The notes beneath the pieces were generated by a model. That model worked only from the letters and a program-made list of their open reading frames with translations, did not search any database and was not told where the DNA came from. The position numbers and the translations under genes were made by a program. A stretch of 64,000 bases of DNA, taken from positions 2,311,001 through 2,375,000 of the forward strand of contig NZ_CP104002.1 in NCBI RefSeq assembly GCF_029201565.1. The letters run 5' to 3'. The DNA comes from Devosia sp. SD17-2. Lineage in GTDB: Bacteria > Pseudomonadota > Alphaproteobacteria > Rhizobiales > Devosiaceae. Below are positions 25,516-33,954 of this stretch, in pieces; the first letter of the stretch is position 1, and each line of letters begins with the position of its first letter.

Positions 25516-27108
25516 ATGACCGAGTTTTCCTACACCACGCCTTATGGGGCACCCCGTCGACCCGTCATGGCGCGCAACATGGTGGCAACTTCGCAGCCCC
25601 TCGCCGCTCAGGCGGGCCTGGCAGCGCTGGCCAAGGGCGGCAACGCCATTGATGCTGCGATCGCCGCGGCCGCGACCCTGACTGTCGTCGAACCCACTGG
25701 CAATGGCCTCGGCAGCGACGCCTTCGCTATTGTCTGGGACGGACAGGAACTGCATGGACTCAACGCCTCCGGCCGGTCGCCTGCCGCCTGGACGCCGGAG
25801 CGTTTTGCCGGACAGGACCGCATGCCGGTTCGCGGCTGGGAAAGTGTGACCGTGCCGGGTGCTGTCTCGGCCTGGGTCGACCTCTCAAGCCGCTTCGGCA
25901 AGCTCGATTTTGCGGCGCTGCTCGCTCCGGCAATCGATTATGCTGAAAATGGCTTCGCCGTTTCGCCGACCATTGCCGAACTCTGGGCCAAGGGCGGCGC
26001 GCTGCTCAAGGACCATCCTGGCTTTGCCGAGACCTTCCTGCCCGCGGGCAAGGCACCGGGTCCGGGCGAAATCTTCCGCAACGCACCGCTCGCGGCGTCT
26101 CTGCGCGCCATTGCCGAGACGCGTGGCGAAGCATTTTATCGTGGGGCGCTCGCCGAACAGATCGCGGCGTTTGCGGCCCAGCATGGCGCTGCTATCACGG
26201 CGGCCGACCTCGCCAATCACCGCAATGACTGGTGTGGCACCATCGCGATGAACTACCGCGATGTCACCCTGCATGAGATCCCGCCCAATGGGCAGGGCAT
26301 CGTCGCGCTGATGGCACTGGGCATGCTTGAACACCTGCCCCTCGACGCCTTTGGCCCGGACAGCGCCCAGTCGTTCCACTACCAGATCGAGGCAATCAAG
26401 CTCGCAACGGCCGACGCCGAACGATTTGTCTCCGATCCGGAGACCATGCGGGTCCCGGTCGAAGCACTGCTCGAAAAGTCCTATCTCCAGTCACGCGCAA
26501 AGCTGATCGATCCCGCGCGCGCGCAGGATTTCGGAGCCGGAGCGCCCGTAGCGGGCGGCACGGTTTACATCACCACGGCCGACGCCAACGGGATGATGGT
26601 CTCCTACATCCAGTCCAATTATTCCGGCTTCGGGTCCGGCGTTGCGGTGCCGGGAACCGGCATTCACCTGCAGAACCGCGGTTCCGGCTTCACGCTGGAA
26701 GAAGGCCACCCCAACCAGATCGGGCCCAATAAGCGCCCGTTCCACACCATCATCCCCGGCTTCCTGATGCGCGACGGCGCGCCCCTCATGAGCTTTGGCG
26801 TCATGGGTGGACCAATGCAGGCCCAGGGCCATGTGCAGATGGTCGTCCGGACCCAGCTCAGCGGCCAGAACCCGCAAGCGGCGAGCGATGCCCCCCGCTG
26901 GCGCTTCGTCAAGGGCAAGAAGGTCGCCGTCGAGTGGACCATGGCGGCCGAAACCGTCGCGGAGCTCGAGGCCTTCGGGCACGAAGTGATGCGCGAGAGC
27001 CCGGATGAAAGCTTTGCCTTCGGCGGCGCCCAGCTCATCCACCGGCTTGGCGAGGGATATATCGGTGGCTCAGACCACCGCAAGGACGGCATGGCCGTCG
27101 GCTACTGA
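25516..27108 (+). CDS. Gamma-glutamyltransferase family protein, copy 2
   Basis: The 530-residue Ntn-hydrolase has the family N-terminus (MARNMVATSQPLAAQAGLAALAKGGNAIDAAIAAAA) and the probable catalytic threonine T349 in GGTVYITTADANGMMVSY, followed by QSNYSGFGSGVAVPGTGIHLQNRG and FGVMGGPMQAQGH. It differs clearly from copy 1, so the two are old paralogs rather than a recent duplication. No signal peptide is visible. With copy 1 it could remove gamma-glutamyl groups from different substrates or in successive steps. Confidence 0.88.
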   Translation: MTEFSYTTPYGAPRRPVMARNMVATSQPLAAQAGLAALAKGGNAIDAAIAAAATLTVVEPTGNGLGSDAFAIVWDGQELHGLNASGRSPAAWTPERFAGQDRMPVRGWESVTVPGAVSAWVDLSSRFGKLDFAALLAPAIDYAENGFAVSPTIAELWAKGGALLKDHPGFAETFLPAGKAPGPGEIFRNAPLAASLRAIAETRGEAFYRGALAEQIAAFAAQHGAAITAADLANHRNDWCGTIAMNYRDVTLHEIPPNGQGIVALMALGMLEHLPLDAFGPDSAQSFHYQIEAIKLATADAERFVSDPETMRVPVEALLEKSYLQSRAKLIDPARAQDFGAGAPVAGGTVYITTADANGMMVSYIQSNYSGFGSGVAVPGTGIHLQNRGSGFTLEEGHPNQIGPNKRPFHTIIPGFLMRDGAPLMSFGVMGGPMQAQGHVQMVVRTQLSGQNPQAASDAPRWRFVKGKKVAVEWTMAAETVAELEAFGHEVMRESPDESFAFGGAQLIHRLGEGYIGGSDHRKDGMAVGY

Positions 27109-27131
27109 CCAATCACACAAGGAGAATAGCT

Positions 27132-27473
27132 TTGGACCGCATCAAGAAGGGTAAGTCCCTGCACGCCGTGACCATCCACAACGGCGTCGTCTACACGTCT
27201 GGCCTGGGTGCCAACGACATCGACGTCGGCATGGAAGACCAGACCCGACAGATCTGCGAAAAGATTGAGGGTTTCCTCAAGGAAGCCGGCTCGGATAGGA
27301 CCAAGATCATTCGCGCCCAGATCTTTGTCACCGACATGACCAAGAAGCCCGACATGGACCGCGCCTGGCTTGCTTGGCTCGGGGAAGACCTCCCCTGCCG
27401 TTGCACCGTCGGCGTTGCCGATCTGGGCGACCCGCGTCGCCTGATCGAAGTCGTCATCACCGCAGCACTCTAG
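27132..27473 (+). CDS. Rid family protein (imine/enamine deaminase type)
   Basis: The 113-residue protein has the Rid fold marks: LHAVTIHNGVVYTSGLGA at the N-terminus and VADLGDPRRLIEVVITAAL at the C-terminus, with an arginine two residues before LIEV as in active RidA members. Such proteins hydrolyse reactive imines made by PLP or flavin enzymes. Its place after a DAO-type oxidase fits removal of the imino product. The start is TTG at 27132 with GGAG at 27121, unusual but without a better alternative. Confidence 0.85.
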   Translation: MDRIKKGKSLHAVTIHNGVVYTSGLGANDIDVGMEDQTRQICEKIEGFLKEAGSDRTKIIRAQIFVTDMTKKPDMDRAWLAWLGEDLPCRCTVGVADLGDPRRLIEVVITAAL

Positions 27474-27482
27474 GTACCTAAA

Positions 27483-28457
27483 ATGGCTCTGCAATCGGCC
27501 CTCAAGAAGTTCGGCATTGATGCCTATCTCATCATGCTGCTCGGTGTCGTCGTGCTTGCATGCATCCTGCCGGCGCGCGGGCCTTTTGCAGAGTTTGTCG
27601 GGCAGGCAGCCTATTATGCTGTCGCCCTGCTGTTTTTTGTCTATGGGGCCAAGCTCAAGTCCGAAGCGGTGATCGCCGGTTTTTCCAACTGGCCGCTTCA
27701 GCTCAGCATCCTCGGCTTGACCTATCTGGTCTTTCCGCTGATCGCGCTCGCCCTTGCGTTTGCCGGGCGCGAGTTCATCACCGACGAGCTCGCCATCGGC
27801 CTTATATATATCGGCATCCTGCCCTCCACGGTGCAGTCCTCGATTGCCTTTACCGCGCTCGCCAAGGGCAATGTGGCGGCCAGCGTCTGCGCTGCGGCAG
27901 TCTCCAATTTGCTGGGCGTCATTCTCACCCCGCTCCTAGCGACGCTCATTCTTCAGGCCGGTGACGGTGGCCTCAATGGCGCCGCCGTTCTCAATATCGC
28001 CATCCAGATCGTGTTGCCGTTCGGGCTGGGCCAGCTGTGCCGGCCGCTGATCGGCGAATGGATCAATCGCCACAAGCTGATCTCGCTGACGGTCGATCGC
28101 GGCTCAATCCTCCTCATCGTTTATGCAGCCTTCAGCGCTGGCATGGTCGCCGGCGTCTGGACACAGGTCGGGCTGCCGCAGCTGGCCGCCATCATGGTGC
28201 TTGTCTGCGTGATGCTGGCCGTGGTTCTGGCGCTTTCTGCCTGGTTCAGCCGCGCTGTCGGATTCCAGGACGCCGACGGCAAGTCGATGATTTTCTGCGG
28301 CTCCACCAAGAGCCTCGCCTCCGGCGTCCCCATCGCGAATATCCTTTTCGCCGGTGGCCCGCTCAGCCTCATCATCCTGCCGCTGATGCTCTACCACCAG
28401 CTCCAGCTCATCGTCTGCGCCATCATTGCCCAGCGCATGGCTTCCAAGCTCGACTAA
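27483..28457 (+). CDS. Bile acid:sodium symporter (BASS) family transporter
   Basis: The 324-residue membrane protein has about ten helices and BASS-family marks: GILPSTVQSSIAFTALAKGNVAASVCAAAVSN in the middle and FCGSTKSLASGVPIANILF in the second half, the two crossover regions. Family members move organic anions such as keto acids, pantoate or bile acids, usually with sodium. As the last gene of the operon it may export or import an organic acid produced by the pathway. The direction and substrate are not known. Confidence 0.88.
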   Translation: MALQSALKKFGIDAYLIMLLGVVVLACILPARGPFAEFVGQAAYYAVALLFFVYGAKLKSEAVIAGFSNWPLQLSILGLTYLVFPLIALALAFAGREFITDELAIGLIYIGILPSTVQSSIAFTALAKGNVAASVCAAAVSNLLGVILTPLLATLILQAGDGGLNGAAVLNIAIQIVLPFGLGQLCRPLIGEWINRHKLISLTVDRGSILLIVYAAFSAGMVAGVWTQVGLPQLAAIMVLVCVMLAVVLALSAWFSRAVGFQDADGKSMIFCGSTKSLASGVPIANILFAGGPLSLIILPLMLYHQLQLIVCAIIAQRMASKLD

Positions 28458-28520
28458 GGCCTGCGCGCGATCCTACGCGTGAGGCTCATTTGCGTGGTCC
28501 TGCGGACAATTGCAGCCAGG

Positions 28521-28569
28521 CTCCAGATCCCGATCAGAAAAACGAAACTGATGCGGAAGGGATCTGGAG
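28521..28569. repeat. Perfect 11-bp inverted repeat upstream of the sigma gene
   Basis: CTCCAGATCCC (28521-28531) and GGGATCTGGAG (28559-28569) are exact inverse complements with 27 bases between, and the inner bases ATCAG and CTGAT can pair too. It could terminate the upstream operon or form a leader structure; no T tract follows. Confidence 0.55.
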
Positions 28570-28582
28570 GTTCGGGCGTATA
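28555..28582 (+). promoter_or_regulatory. Possible ECF-type promoter of the sigma gene
   Basis: GGAAGG (28555-28560) and CGTATA (28577-28582) are separated by 16 bases, the pattern of many ECF promoters (GGAA near -35, CGT near -10). Transcription would begin only a few bases before the ATG at 28591, so the message would be nearly leaderless. This fits the lack of a good ribosome site there. It suggests autoregulation. Confidence 0.35.
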
Positions 28583-28590
28583 TTGGACCG

Positions 28591-29109
28591 ATGAGCAAGA
28601 CCTTCGCAAAAGTCGTCGATTATCTGGCAGATCTCAGACGCTATGCCCTGGCCCTCACCAGAGAACCGCATGATGCGGAGGACCTGGTGCAGGATACGCT
28701 AGCGCGCGCCTATGAGCGGCAGAGCACGTTTCGCGTTGGCAGTGCCCTCAAGCCTTGGCTGATGTCCATCATGCACAATTGCTTTGTCGATGGGCAGCGG
28801 AGCAAGGCCGTTCGCCGCCGGAATAGCCGCGAGCATTCCACTGACGCCAGCTACCCGGCCAGCCAGGACGACGCCGTGCGCCTCAGCGAGGTACGCCGCG
28901 CCTTCTTGGCCCTGCCGGATGAGCAGCGAGAGGCCCTTCACCTCATCGCCATTGAGGGATTGACCTATCCGGAAGCCGCACTGGTCCTGACCATACCGGA
29001 GGGAACCGTGCTCTCCCGCGTGTCGCGCGCCCGACAGACGTTGCGGGCCAACCAGCATTCCGCGCCGCCGAAGCGTTTCAAGATCGTTGGGAGTTCACAC
29101 GATGAATGA
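28591..29109 (+). CDS. ECF RNA polymerase sigma factor
   Basis: The 172-residue protein has sigma region 2 (about 12-75; EDLVQDTLARAYERQSTFRVGSALKPWLMSIMHN) and region 4 (about 105-155; ALPDEQREALHLIAIEGLTYPEAALVLTIPEGTVLSRVSRARQTLR), with no region 3, as in extracytoplasmic-function sigma factors. It overlaps the anti-sigma gene by eight bases, the usual arrangement for a membrane-held sigma factor. The regulon is unknown; its own upstream region contains a candidate ECF promoter. Confidence 0.93.
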   Translation: MSKTFAKVVDYLADLRRYALALTREPHDAEDLVQDTLARAYERQSTFRVGSALKPWLMSIMHNCFVDGQRSKAVRRRNSREHSTDASYPASQDDAVRLSEVRRAFLALPDEQREALHLIAIEGLTYPEAALVLTIPEGTVLSRVSRARQTLRANQHSAPPKRFKIVGSSHDE

Positions 29110-29854
29110 CCCTGTCACCGAAAAGGATCTTGCCCTCTATATAGACGGGCAGATCGACCCGACGCGCCGCCTCGCAGTCGAAAGGCACCTTGCCGGCAAT
29201 CCATCGCTCGCGGCCGAGGTCATTGACGAACTGCGGATCAACCACGAATTGCGCATGAGCATGGCTGACCTCGACAGCGCGCCTCAACCAGGGTCGTCTG
29301 AGCTGGCGCGACGGCTCCAGGGGGCGCTGGGAAGGCGCATATGGTTCGAAAGGCTTCGTCCCACTCTTGCGGCATTTTCCCTTCTCGTGATCGGAACGCT
29401 TACCGGTAGTTTGGCGACTACGGCGCTGACAAAGCCACCCGTCTTGCCCGAATATGTCGAGGCCGCCCTTCGCGCACACGAAGTCAGCATGGTCCGAGCG
29501 ATCATGGTTTCCCAGCCCGAGGCACCCGAGTACGACCGGGCGGAGCTCTTGTCCGCGACGGCGATCGTCATGCCGGCGCTTCCCGAAGACTGGGATGTTC
29601 GGGATGTGCAGGTCTATCCGTCGCGCTTCGGCCCCAGCGTCGAAATGGTGCTGCATAGCCCTGACCTCGACAGCATCTCGATTTTCGCGGCGCGTCCTGG
29701 TGATTTCGATGTGCACCAGCCCAGCGTCGTCAGCCACGCAGGGTCGGCTCTCGCCTATTGGCAAATCGGCGAGATCGCTTACGCCATCGTCGGTTCGGCC
29801 AGCGAACCCGAAATTCTAAAGGCAGCGCAAACGCTTGCCGATACTCTTTATTGA
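29102..29854 (+). CDS. Membrane anti-sigma factor
   Basis: The 250-residue product has an N-terminal cytoplasmic part (EKDLALYIDGQIDPTRRLAVERHLAGNPSLAAEVIDELRINHELR) like anti-sigma domains but without the zinc HxxxCxxC motif. One membrane helix follows (about 86-107, LAAFSLLVIGTLTGSLATTAL), then a periplasmic domain of about 140 residues that senses the signal. I chose the ATG at 29102; an in-frame TTG at 29087 is less likely. The overlap with the sigma gene supports partnership. Confidence 0.85.
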   Translation: MNDPVTEKDLALYIDGQIDPTRRLAVERHLAGNPSLAAEVIDELRINHELRMSMADLDSAPQPGSSELARRLQGALGRRIWFERLRPTLAAFSLLVIGTLTGSLATTALTKPPVLPEYVEAALRAHEVSMVRAIMVSQPEAPEYDRAELLSATAIVMPALPEDWDVRDVQVYPSRFGPSVEMVLHSPDLDSISIFAARPGDFDVHQPSVVSHAGSALAYWQIGEIAYAIVGSASEPEILKAAQTLADTLY

Positions 29855-29868
29855 ACGGAGACTATTTG

Positions 29869-30591
29869 ATGTCGTCACAACCGAACCTGCGCTGGGGCAC
29901 CACTGGCGCAACAACGACGGGCGCCGCTTTCGACGAAGGCCTTCGCCAGCATATGCTGCGGGTCTACAACTACATGGGCCTCGGCCTTGTAATCACCGGC
30001 CTCGTCGCCTTCTTCGTTGGCACGACACCGGCTCTCTATGTGCCGATCTTCGCGTCGCCCCTCAAATGGGTGGTGATGTTCGCTCCGCTCGCCTTCGTGA
30101 TGTTCTTCTCGTTCAAGATCAACACGTTGTCGGCCGGCGCGGCGCAAGCGATGTTCTGGGCGTTCTGCGCCGTGATGGGCCTGTCCATGGCCTCTATTTT
30201 CCTGAATTTCACCGGCGCCAGCATCGCGCGTACATTCTTCATTTCGGCGGCCATGTTTGGCGTAATGAGCCTCTACGGCTACACGACCAAGGCAGACCTC
30301 TCGAAATTCGGCTCCTTCCTGATCATGGGCCTGATTGGCGTCGTCATCGCCTCGATCGTCAACATTTTCCTCGGCTCGAGTGTGCTTCAGTTCGCCGTTT
30401 CCATCATCGGCATCCTGGTGTTCCTGGGCCTGACCGCTTGGGACACCCAGACCATCAAGTCCGAATATGCCGAGCACAATGGCTCGGAAGGCAATCAGAA
30501 GCTGGCTGTCATGGGCGCCCTGTCGCTCTATCTCAGCTTCATCAACATCTTCCAGCTGCTCCTCAGCCTCACCGGCCAGCAGGAAGACTAA
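29869..30591 (+). CDS. Bax inhibitor-1/YccA family membrane protein
   Basis: The 240-residue protein has about seven hydrophobic helices and the family C-terminus GLTAWDTQTIKSEYAEHNGSEG. Members of this family form pH-sensitive calcium channels or leak pathways; in bacteria YccA also modulates the FtsH protease. The ATG at 29869 has CGGAG nine bases upstream. It follows the sigma/anti-sigma pair by 14 bases and may share its transcript. A strong hairpin follows the gene. Confidence 0.9.
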   Translation: MSSQPNLRWGTTGATTTGAAFDEGLRQHMLRVYNYMGLGLVITGLVAFFVGTTPALYVPIFASPLKWVVMFAPLAFVMFFSFKINTLSAGAAQAMFWAFCAVMGLSMASIFLNFTGASIARTFFISAAMFGVMSLYGYTTKADLSKFGSFLIMGLIGVVIASIVNIFLGSSVLQFAVSIIGILVFLGLTAWDTQTIKSEYAEHNGSEGNQKLAVMGALSLYLSFINIFQLLLSLTGQQED

Positions 30592-30597
30592 TGTGTT

Positions 30598-30628
30598 GGC
30601 GCTAGCGGGCGTGGTACCCGTTAGCGCC
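30598..30628 (+). terminator. Hairpin terminator after the Bax inhibitor-like gene
   Basis: GGCGCTAGCGGG (30598-30609) pairs with CCCGTTAGCGCC (30617-30628), 12 bp with one wobble and a 7-base loop. No T tract follows, which is common for terminators in this group. Confidence 0.55.
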
Positions 30629-30651
30629 GCCTTGAAGGTGAGGACCATTCC

Positions 30652-31302
30652 ATGCTGAGCGGGCATTCCAGCGGGCAGTCGGACGGCGACGGCGATGAAG
30701 ACTACAGTTTATCTGCGGCCCTGAGCCGTATCGCGTCGCGACCAGATCGGGACCGCATCCATATTCGTGACCTCTTGGCCGAACTGGATCAGCGCGCCAT
30801 TGCCGCGATGCTTTTCGTCTTTGCCGTCCCGAACACTATTCCGGTGCCGCCAGGGGTATCCGGGGTTCTGGGCGCGCCCCTGCTGTTTCTCGCAGCGCAA
30901 CTGATGCTCGGCCGCCCGCCGTGGCTACCCGGGATCATCGCCGACCGGTCCTTTGACCGGACCGACTTCGAGCGAATACTGCATAAGGTCGGACCGTGGC
31001 TGCAAAAGGCGGAACGCCTGATGCGGCCTCGCCTGACAATCCTCACACGTCCACCGCTTGAAAATGTCATCGGCGCAATTGTGCTGTTGCTCTCTATCGT
31101 GCTCTTCCTGCCCATTCCGCTCGGCAACATGCTCCCGGCCATCGCGATCTGCATTCTCGCGCTGGGATCGCTGCAGCGCGATGGGCTCTGGATCATCTTC
31201 GGGACAGTGACTGCGATCGTGTCGATGATCATCGTCTCGGGCGTCATTGCCGCATTCGCCTACGCTGGATGGCTTGCAATCGGCGCCTTATTGAATGGAT
31301 AG
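30652..31302 (+). CDS. ExoD family membrane protein
   Basis: The 216-residue protein starts with a soluble stretch (LSAALSRIASRPDRDRIHIRDLLAELDQRAIAAMLFVFAVPNTIPVPPGVSGVLGAPLLFLAAQLMLGRPPWLP) typical of ExoD. Three or four membrane helices follow. ExoD was described in rhizobia as affecting exopolysaccharide production and alkali tolerance; its molecular activity is unknown. It appears to be a single-gene unit. A weak hairpin (CTCGG/CCGAG at 31313-31330, followed by ATTTTG) may end it. Confidence 0.88.
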   Translation: MLSGHSSGQSDGDGDEDYSLSAALSRIASRPDRDRIHIRDLLAELDQRAIAAMLFVFAVPNTIPVPPGVSGVLGAPLLFLAAQLMLGRPPWLPGIIADRSFDRTDFERILHKVGPWLQKAERLMRPRLTILTRPPLENVIGAIVLLLSIVLFLPIPLGNMLPAIAICILALGSLQRDGLWIIFGTVTAIVSMIIVSGVIAAFAYAGWLAIGALLNG

Positions 31303-31423
31303 CCACCGGCCGCTCGGCACGGCGACCGAGATTTTGCTGAACAAAGTCCCGACCACAGGCATTAGCGCTGTTTGAGGGTGACATGACACTGCCGCTGTCA
31401 CAGCGCGCATCAGGCGAAACGCA

Positions 31424-32785
31424 ATGATTGAACCAATTCTCTACCTGTTGCTCGGACTTGCGATCATCCTCGTGATCATCGCCGTCGGCGGCTATTTCGT
31501 CGCCCAGGAATTCGCCTATATGGCGGTCGATCGCACCAAGCTGGCGGCGCAAGCCGCACAGGGTGACAAGGCTGCTAAGCGCGCTCTGTCCGTCACCAAG
31601 CGGACAAGCTTCATGCTCTCGGGCGCGCAACTCGGCATTACCGTTACCGGGCTTATGGTTGGCTATGTTGCCGAGCCGCTGGTGGGTGGTGCACTGGGCA
31701 GCCTGCTTGGCGGCATCGGCATCCCCACCGAGATGGGCATAGCGGCGGGAACAATCCTGGCGCTGCTTTTCGCTACCGGCGTGCAGATGATCTTCGGGGA
31801 GCTCTATCCGAAGAACCTCGCGATCTCCAACCCAGAGCCTCTGGCAAAAATGCTGGCGAGCTCTACGCTGATCTATCTCAAACTGATGGGCTGGCTGATC
31901 AGCTTCTTTGACATGTCGGCCAATGTCCTGCTTCGCATGCTGCGCATCGAGCCCGTGCATGACATCGACGTCAGCGCTTCGCGCGAGGATCTCCCGCGCA
32001 TTATCGCGGACTCCCGCAACAGCGGCGACCTGCCCGTCGAGCTCGCCTGGATGATGGACCGAATTGTCGATTTTCCCGAGCAGGACGTCGAGCACGCCAT
32101 GGTACCGCGCACACAGGTGGACTGGATTGGCCCGGAGGCCACAATCGGCGAGGTCCGCGAGATGATGGCCCGCGCCCACACCCGCTACCCGGTCGTTGAC
32201 GAGGAAGAGGGGCCAATCGGCGTCGTCCACCTCTCCGATCTGCTGCCGCATCTCGATACGGCCGACCTGGCCGCCTCCGTCACCACCATCATGCGTCCAG
32301 CCATCGTCGTGCCAACGTTGATGGCCTTGCCCGACGCCTTCGAAAAGCTCGTCAGCTCTGGCAACCACATGGCGTGCGTGATTGACGAGTATGGCGGGTT
32401 TGCCGGCGTCCTGACCCTTGAGGATATCGCCATGGAGATCGTCGGCGAAATCACCGATGAGCACGACATCGAGGAACTGCATGCGGTTACACCCGAAGGT
32501 GACGGGGTCTGGCTGATGGATGGCGACGTCCACCTTGATGAGGTGGAGCGCACTATCGGACGGCCTCTGGAGCGCGGTGACGTCGAGACCATCGCCGGAC
32601 TGCTGATCGCGGAAACCGGTATGCTACCAGAGGTGAATGAGATCATTGTCATTGCCCTGCCCGACGATCAGGCGGAGATCGCCGCCGACGTGCGGATTGA
32701 GCGCAAGCTGACAGTGACGGTCCTCGAAATCGAACGCCATGTGCCGACAAAAGTCCGCGTCGCCCTTCTGGAAGTGGCGGAGTAG
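31424..32785 (+). CDS. CNNM/CorC-type transporter protein with CBS pair (DUF21)
   Basis: The 453-residue protein has an N-terminal DUF21 membrane domain (about 1-195; FVAQEFAYMAVDRTKLAA, GAQLGITVTGLMVGYVAEP, FGELYPKNLAISNPE), a CBS pair (about 225-345; VPRTQVDWIGPEATIGEVREMM and CVIDEYGGFAGVLTLEDI) and a C-terminal CorC_HlyC domain. Proteins once called hemolysins are now linked to magnesium or cobalt efflux. It is five bases upstream of a shorter relative, so the two may form one transporter. Confidence 0.9.
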   Translation: MIEPILYLLLGLAIILVIIAVGGYFVAQEFAYMAVDRTKLAAQAAQGDKAAKRALSVTKRTSFMLSGAQLGITVTGLMVGYVAEPLVGGALGSLLGGIGIPTEMGIAAGTILALLFATGVQMIFGELYPKNLAISNPEPLAKMLASSTLIYLKLMGWLISFFDMSANVLLRMLRIEPVHDIDVSASREDLPRIIADSRNSGDLPVELAWMMDRIVDFPEQDVEHAMVPRTQVDWIGPEATIGEVREMMARAHTRYPVVDEEEGPIGVVHLSDLLPHLDTADLAASVTTIMRPAIVVPTLMALPDAFEKLVSSGNHMACVIDEYGGFAGVLTLEDIAMEIVGEITDEHDIEELHAVTPEGDGVWLMDGDVHLDEVERTIGRPLERGDVETIAGLLIAETGMLPEVNEIIVIALPDDQAEIAADVRIERKLTVTVLEIERHVPTKVRVALLEVAE

Positions 32786-32790
32786 GCCCG

Positions 32791-33798
32791 ATGAAAGATC
32801 CCATTTTCGTACTCGTCGCCACCTTTCTTCTGATTGCGCTGAGCGCCTTCTTCGTCATCATCGAATTTGCCCTACTTGGTGCACGTCGCCGCCAGCTCGA
32901 GGAGAAGGCCCCGCAAAGTGCAGCTGCGCGGGCAGCTATCCGAGGCATGAACGATCTGACGCTGATGCTGGCTGGTGCCCAGCTTGGCATTACCCTCTGC
33001 ACCTTCGCGCTCGGCGCCATCACCAAGCCAGCCGTGGACGCCTGGCTCGGGCCGGTGCTGACTGGCTGGGGTGCGCCTTTCTGGCTGGCCGACAGCGCCG
33101 CCTTCCTATTCTCGCTTTTCTTCGTCACCTTTCTCCACCTAGTGGTCGGCGAGATGGCGCCAAAATCCTGGGCTATTGCTCATCCCGAGCGGGCAGCCAC
33201 AGCGGTCAGTCTCGCCGCCGAAGCCTATATCTGGCCGCTTCGTCCTCTGCTGCGGGTGATCAACCGGATTGCCAATAGCCTGGTAAAAGCGTCAGGCGTC
33301 GAGCCGGTCGAGAGTGCTGCTGTGGGCGGTCAGGACATTGCCACCATTCGACAACTCGTCGAACACTCGGCGAAAGTCGGCGTCCTTGAGGAAGAAGTGC
33401 GGCAGCAGCTTTCTGGCCTGATCGACATGGGCACCACCCCAGTCAGCAGCCTGATTTCTCCGGACAGCGCGCTGGCCTCGGTGCAACCCGACGCCAGCGT
33501 GGCTGATGTTCGGCGTCTGGCACAACAGACGGGCCACATGCGTATCCTGATGCTGGGAGAAGGCTTGCCCATGCCGAAAGTCGTGCATGTGCGCGACACG
33601 CTCCTGCTCACAGGCGAAGCCCCTGCGATCGAATGCGCACGCGACGTCTTTGTCGTCACCGAGGAGACGCCCGTTTATGAGGCGCTGGCCCGGATGCGCC
33701 GGGAAAGCGAGCAACTCGCGCTCGTCACCGGCCCCCATGGCGTGCGTGGCGTGGTCACTCTCGCCGACATCCTCAAGCGTGTCCTGCCGAATGCCTGA
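32791..33798 (+). CDS. Shorter DUF21/CBS membrane protein
   Basis: The 335-residue protein repeats the DUF21 layout of its neighbour (FFVIIEFALLGARRRQLEE, GAQLGITLCTFALGAITKP, VGEMAPKSWAIAHPE) and carries CBS sequence (about 210-330; LALVTGPHGVRGVVTLADILKRV). It ends without the CorC_HlyC domain. Paired long and short forms are common and may assemble as heteromers. It begins five bases after the preceding stop. Confidence 0.88.
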   Translation: MKDPIFVLVATFLLIALSAFFVIIEFALLGARRRQLEEKAPQSAAARAAIRGMNDLTLMLAGAQLGITLCTFALGAITKPAVDAWLGPVLTGWGAPFWLADSAAFLFSLFFVTFLHLVVGEMAPKSWAIAHPERAATAVSLAAEAYIWPLRPLLRVINRIANSLVKASGVEPVESAAVGGQDIATIRQLVEHSAKVGVLEEEVRQQLSGLIDMGTTPVSSLISPDSALASVQPDASVADVRRLAQQTGHMRILMLGEGLPMPKVVHVRDTLLLTGEAPAIECARDVFVVTEETPVYEALARMRRESEQLALVTGPHGVRGVVTLADILKRVLPNA

Positions 33799-33954
33799 TC
33801 TTGTCAGCACCGTGGGAGACTGAGGCGAAGAATGGTTTGCCCAAAGCATCGCGGCGTTTTGGCGTACCCACTATCGGAGACTGGCAAACGAGGCGTTCGG
33901 CTGATAGCAGCCTTGTGACGTGTATCCTGAAGCTGCAGCGTGGGAATTGGATCA

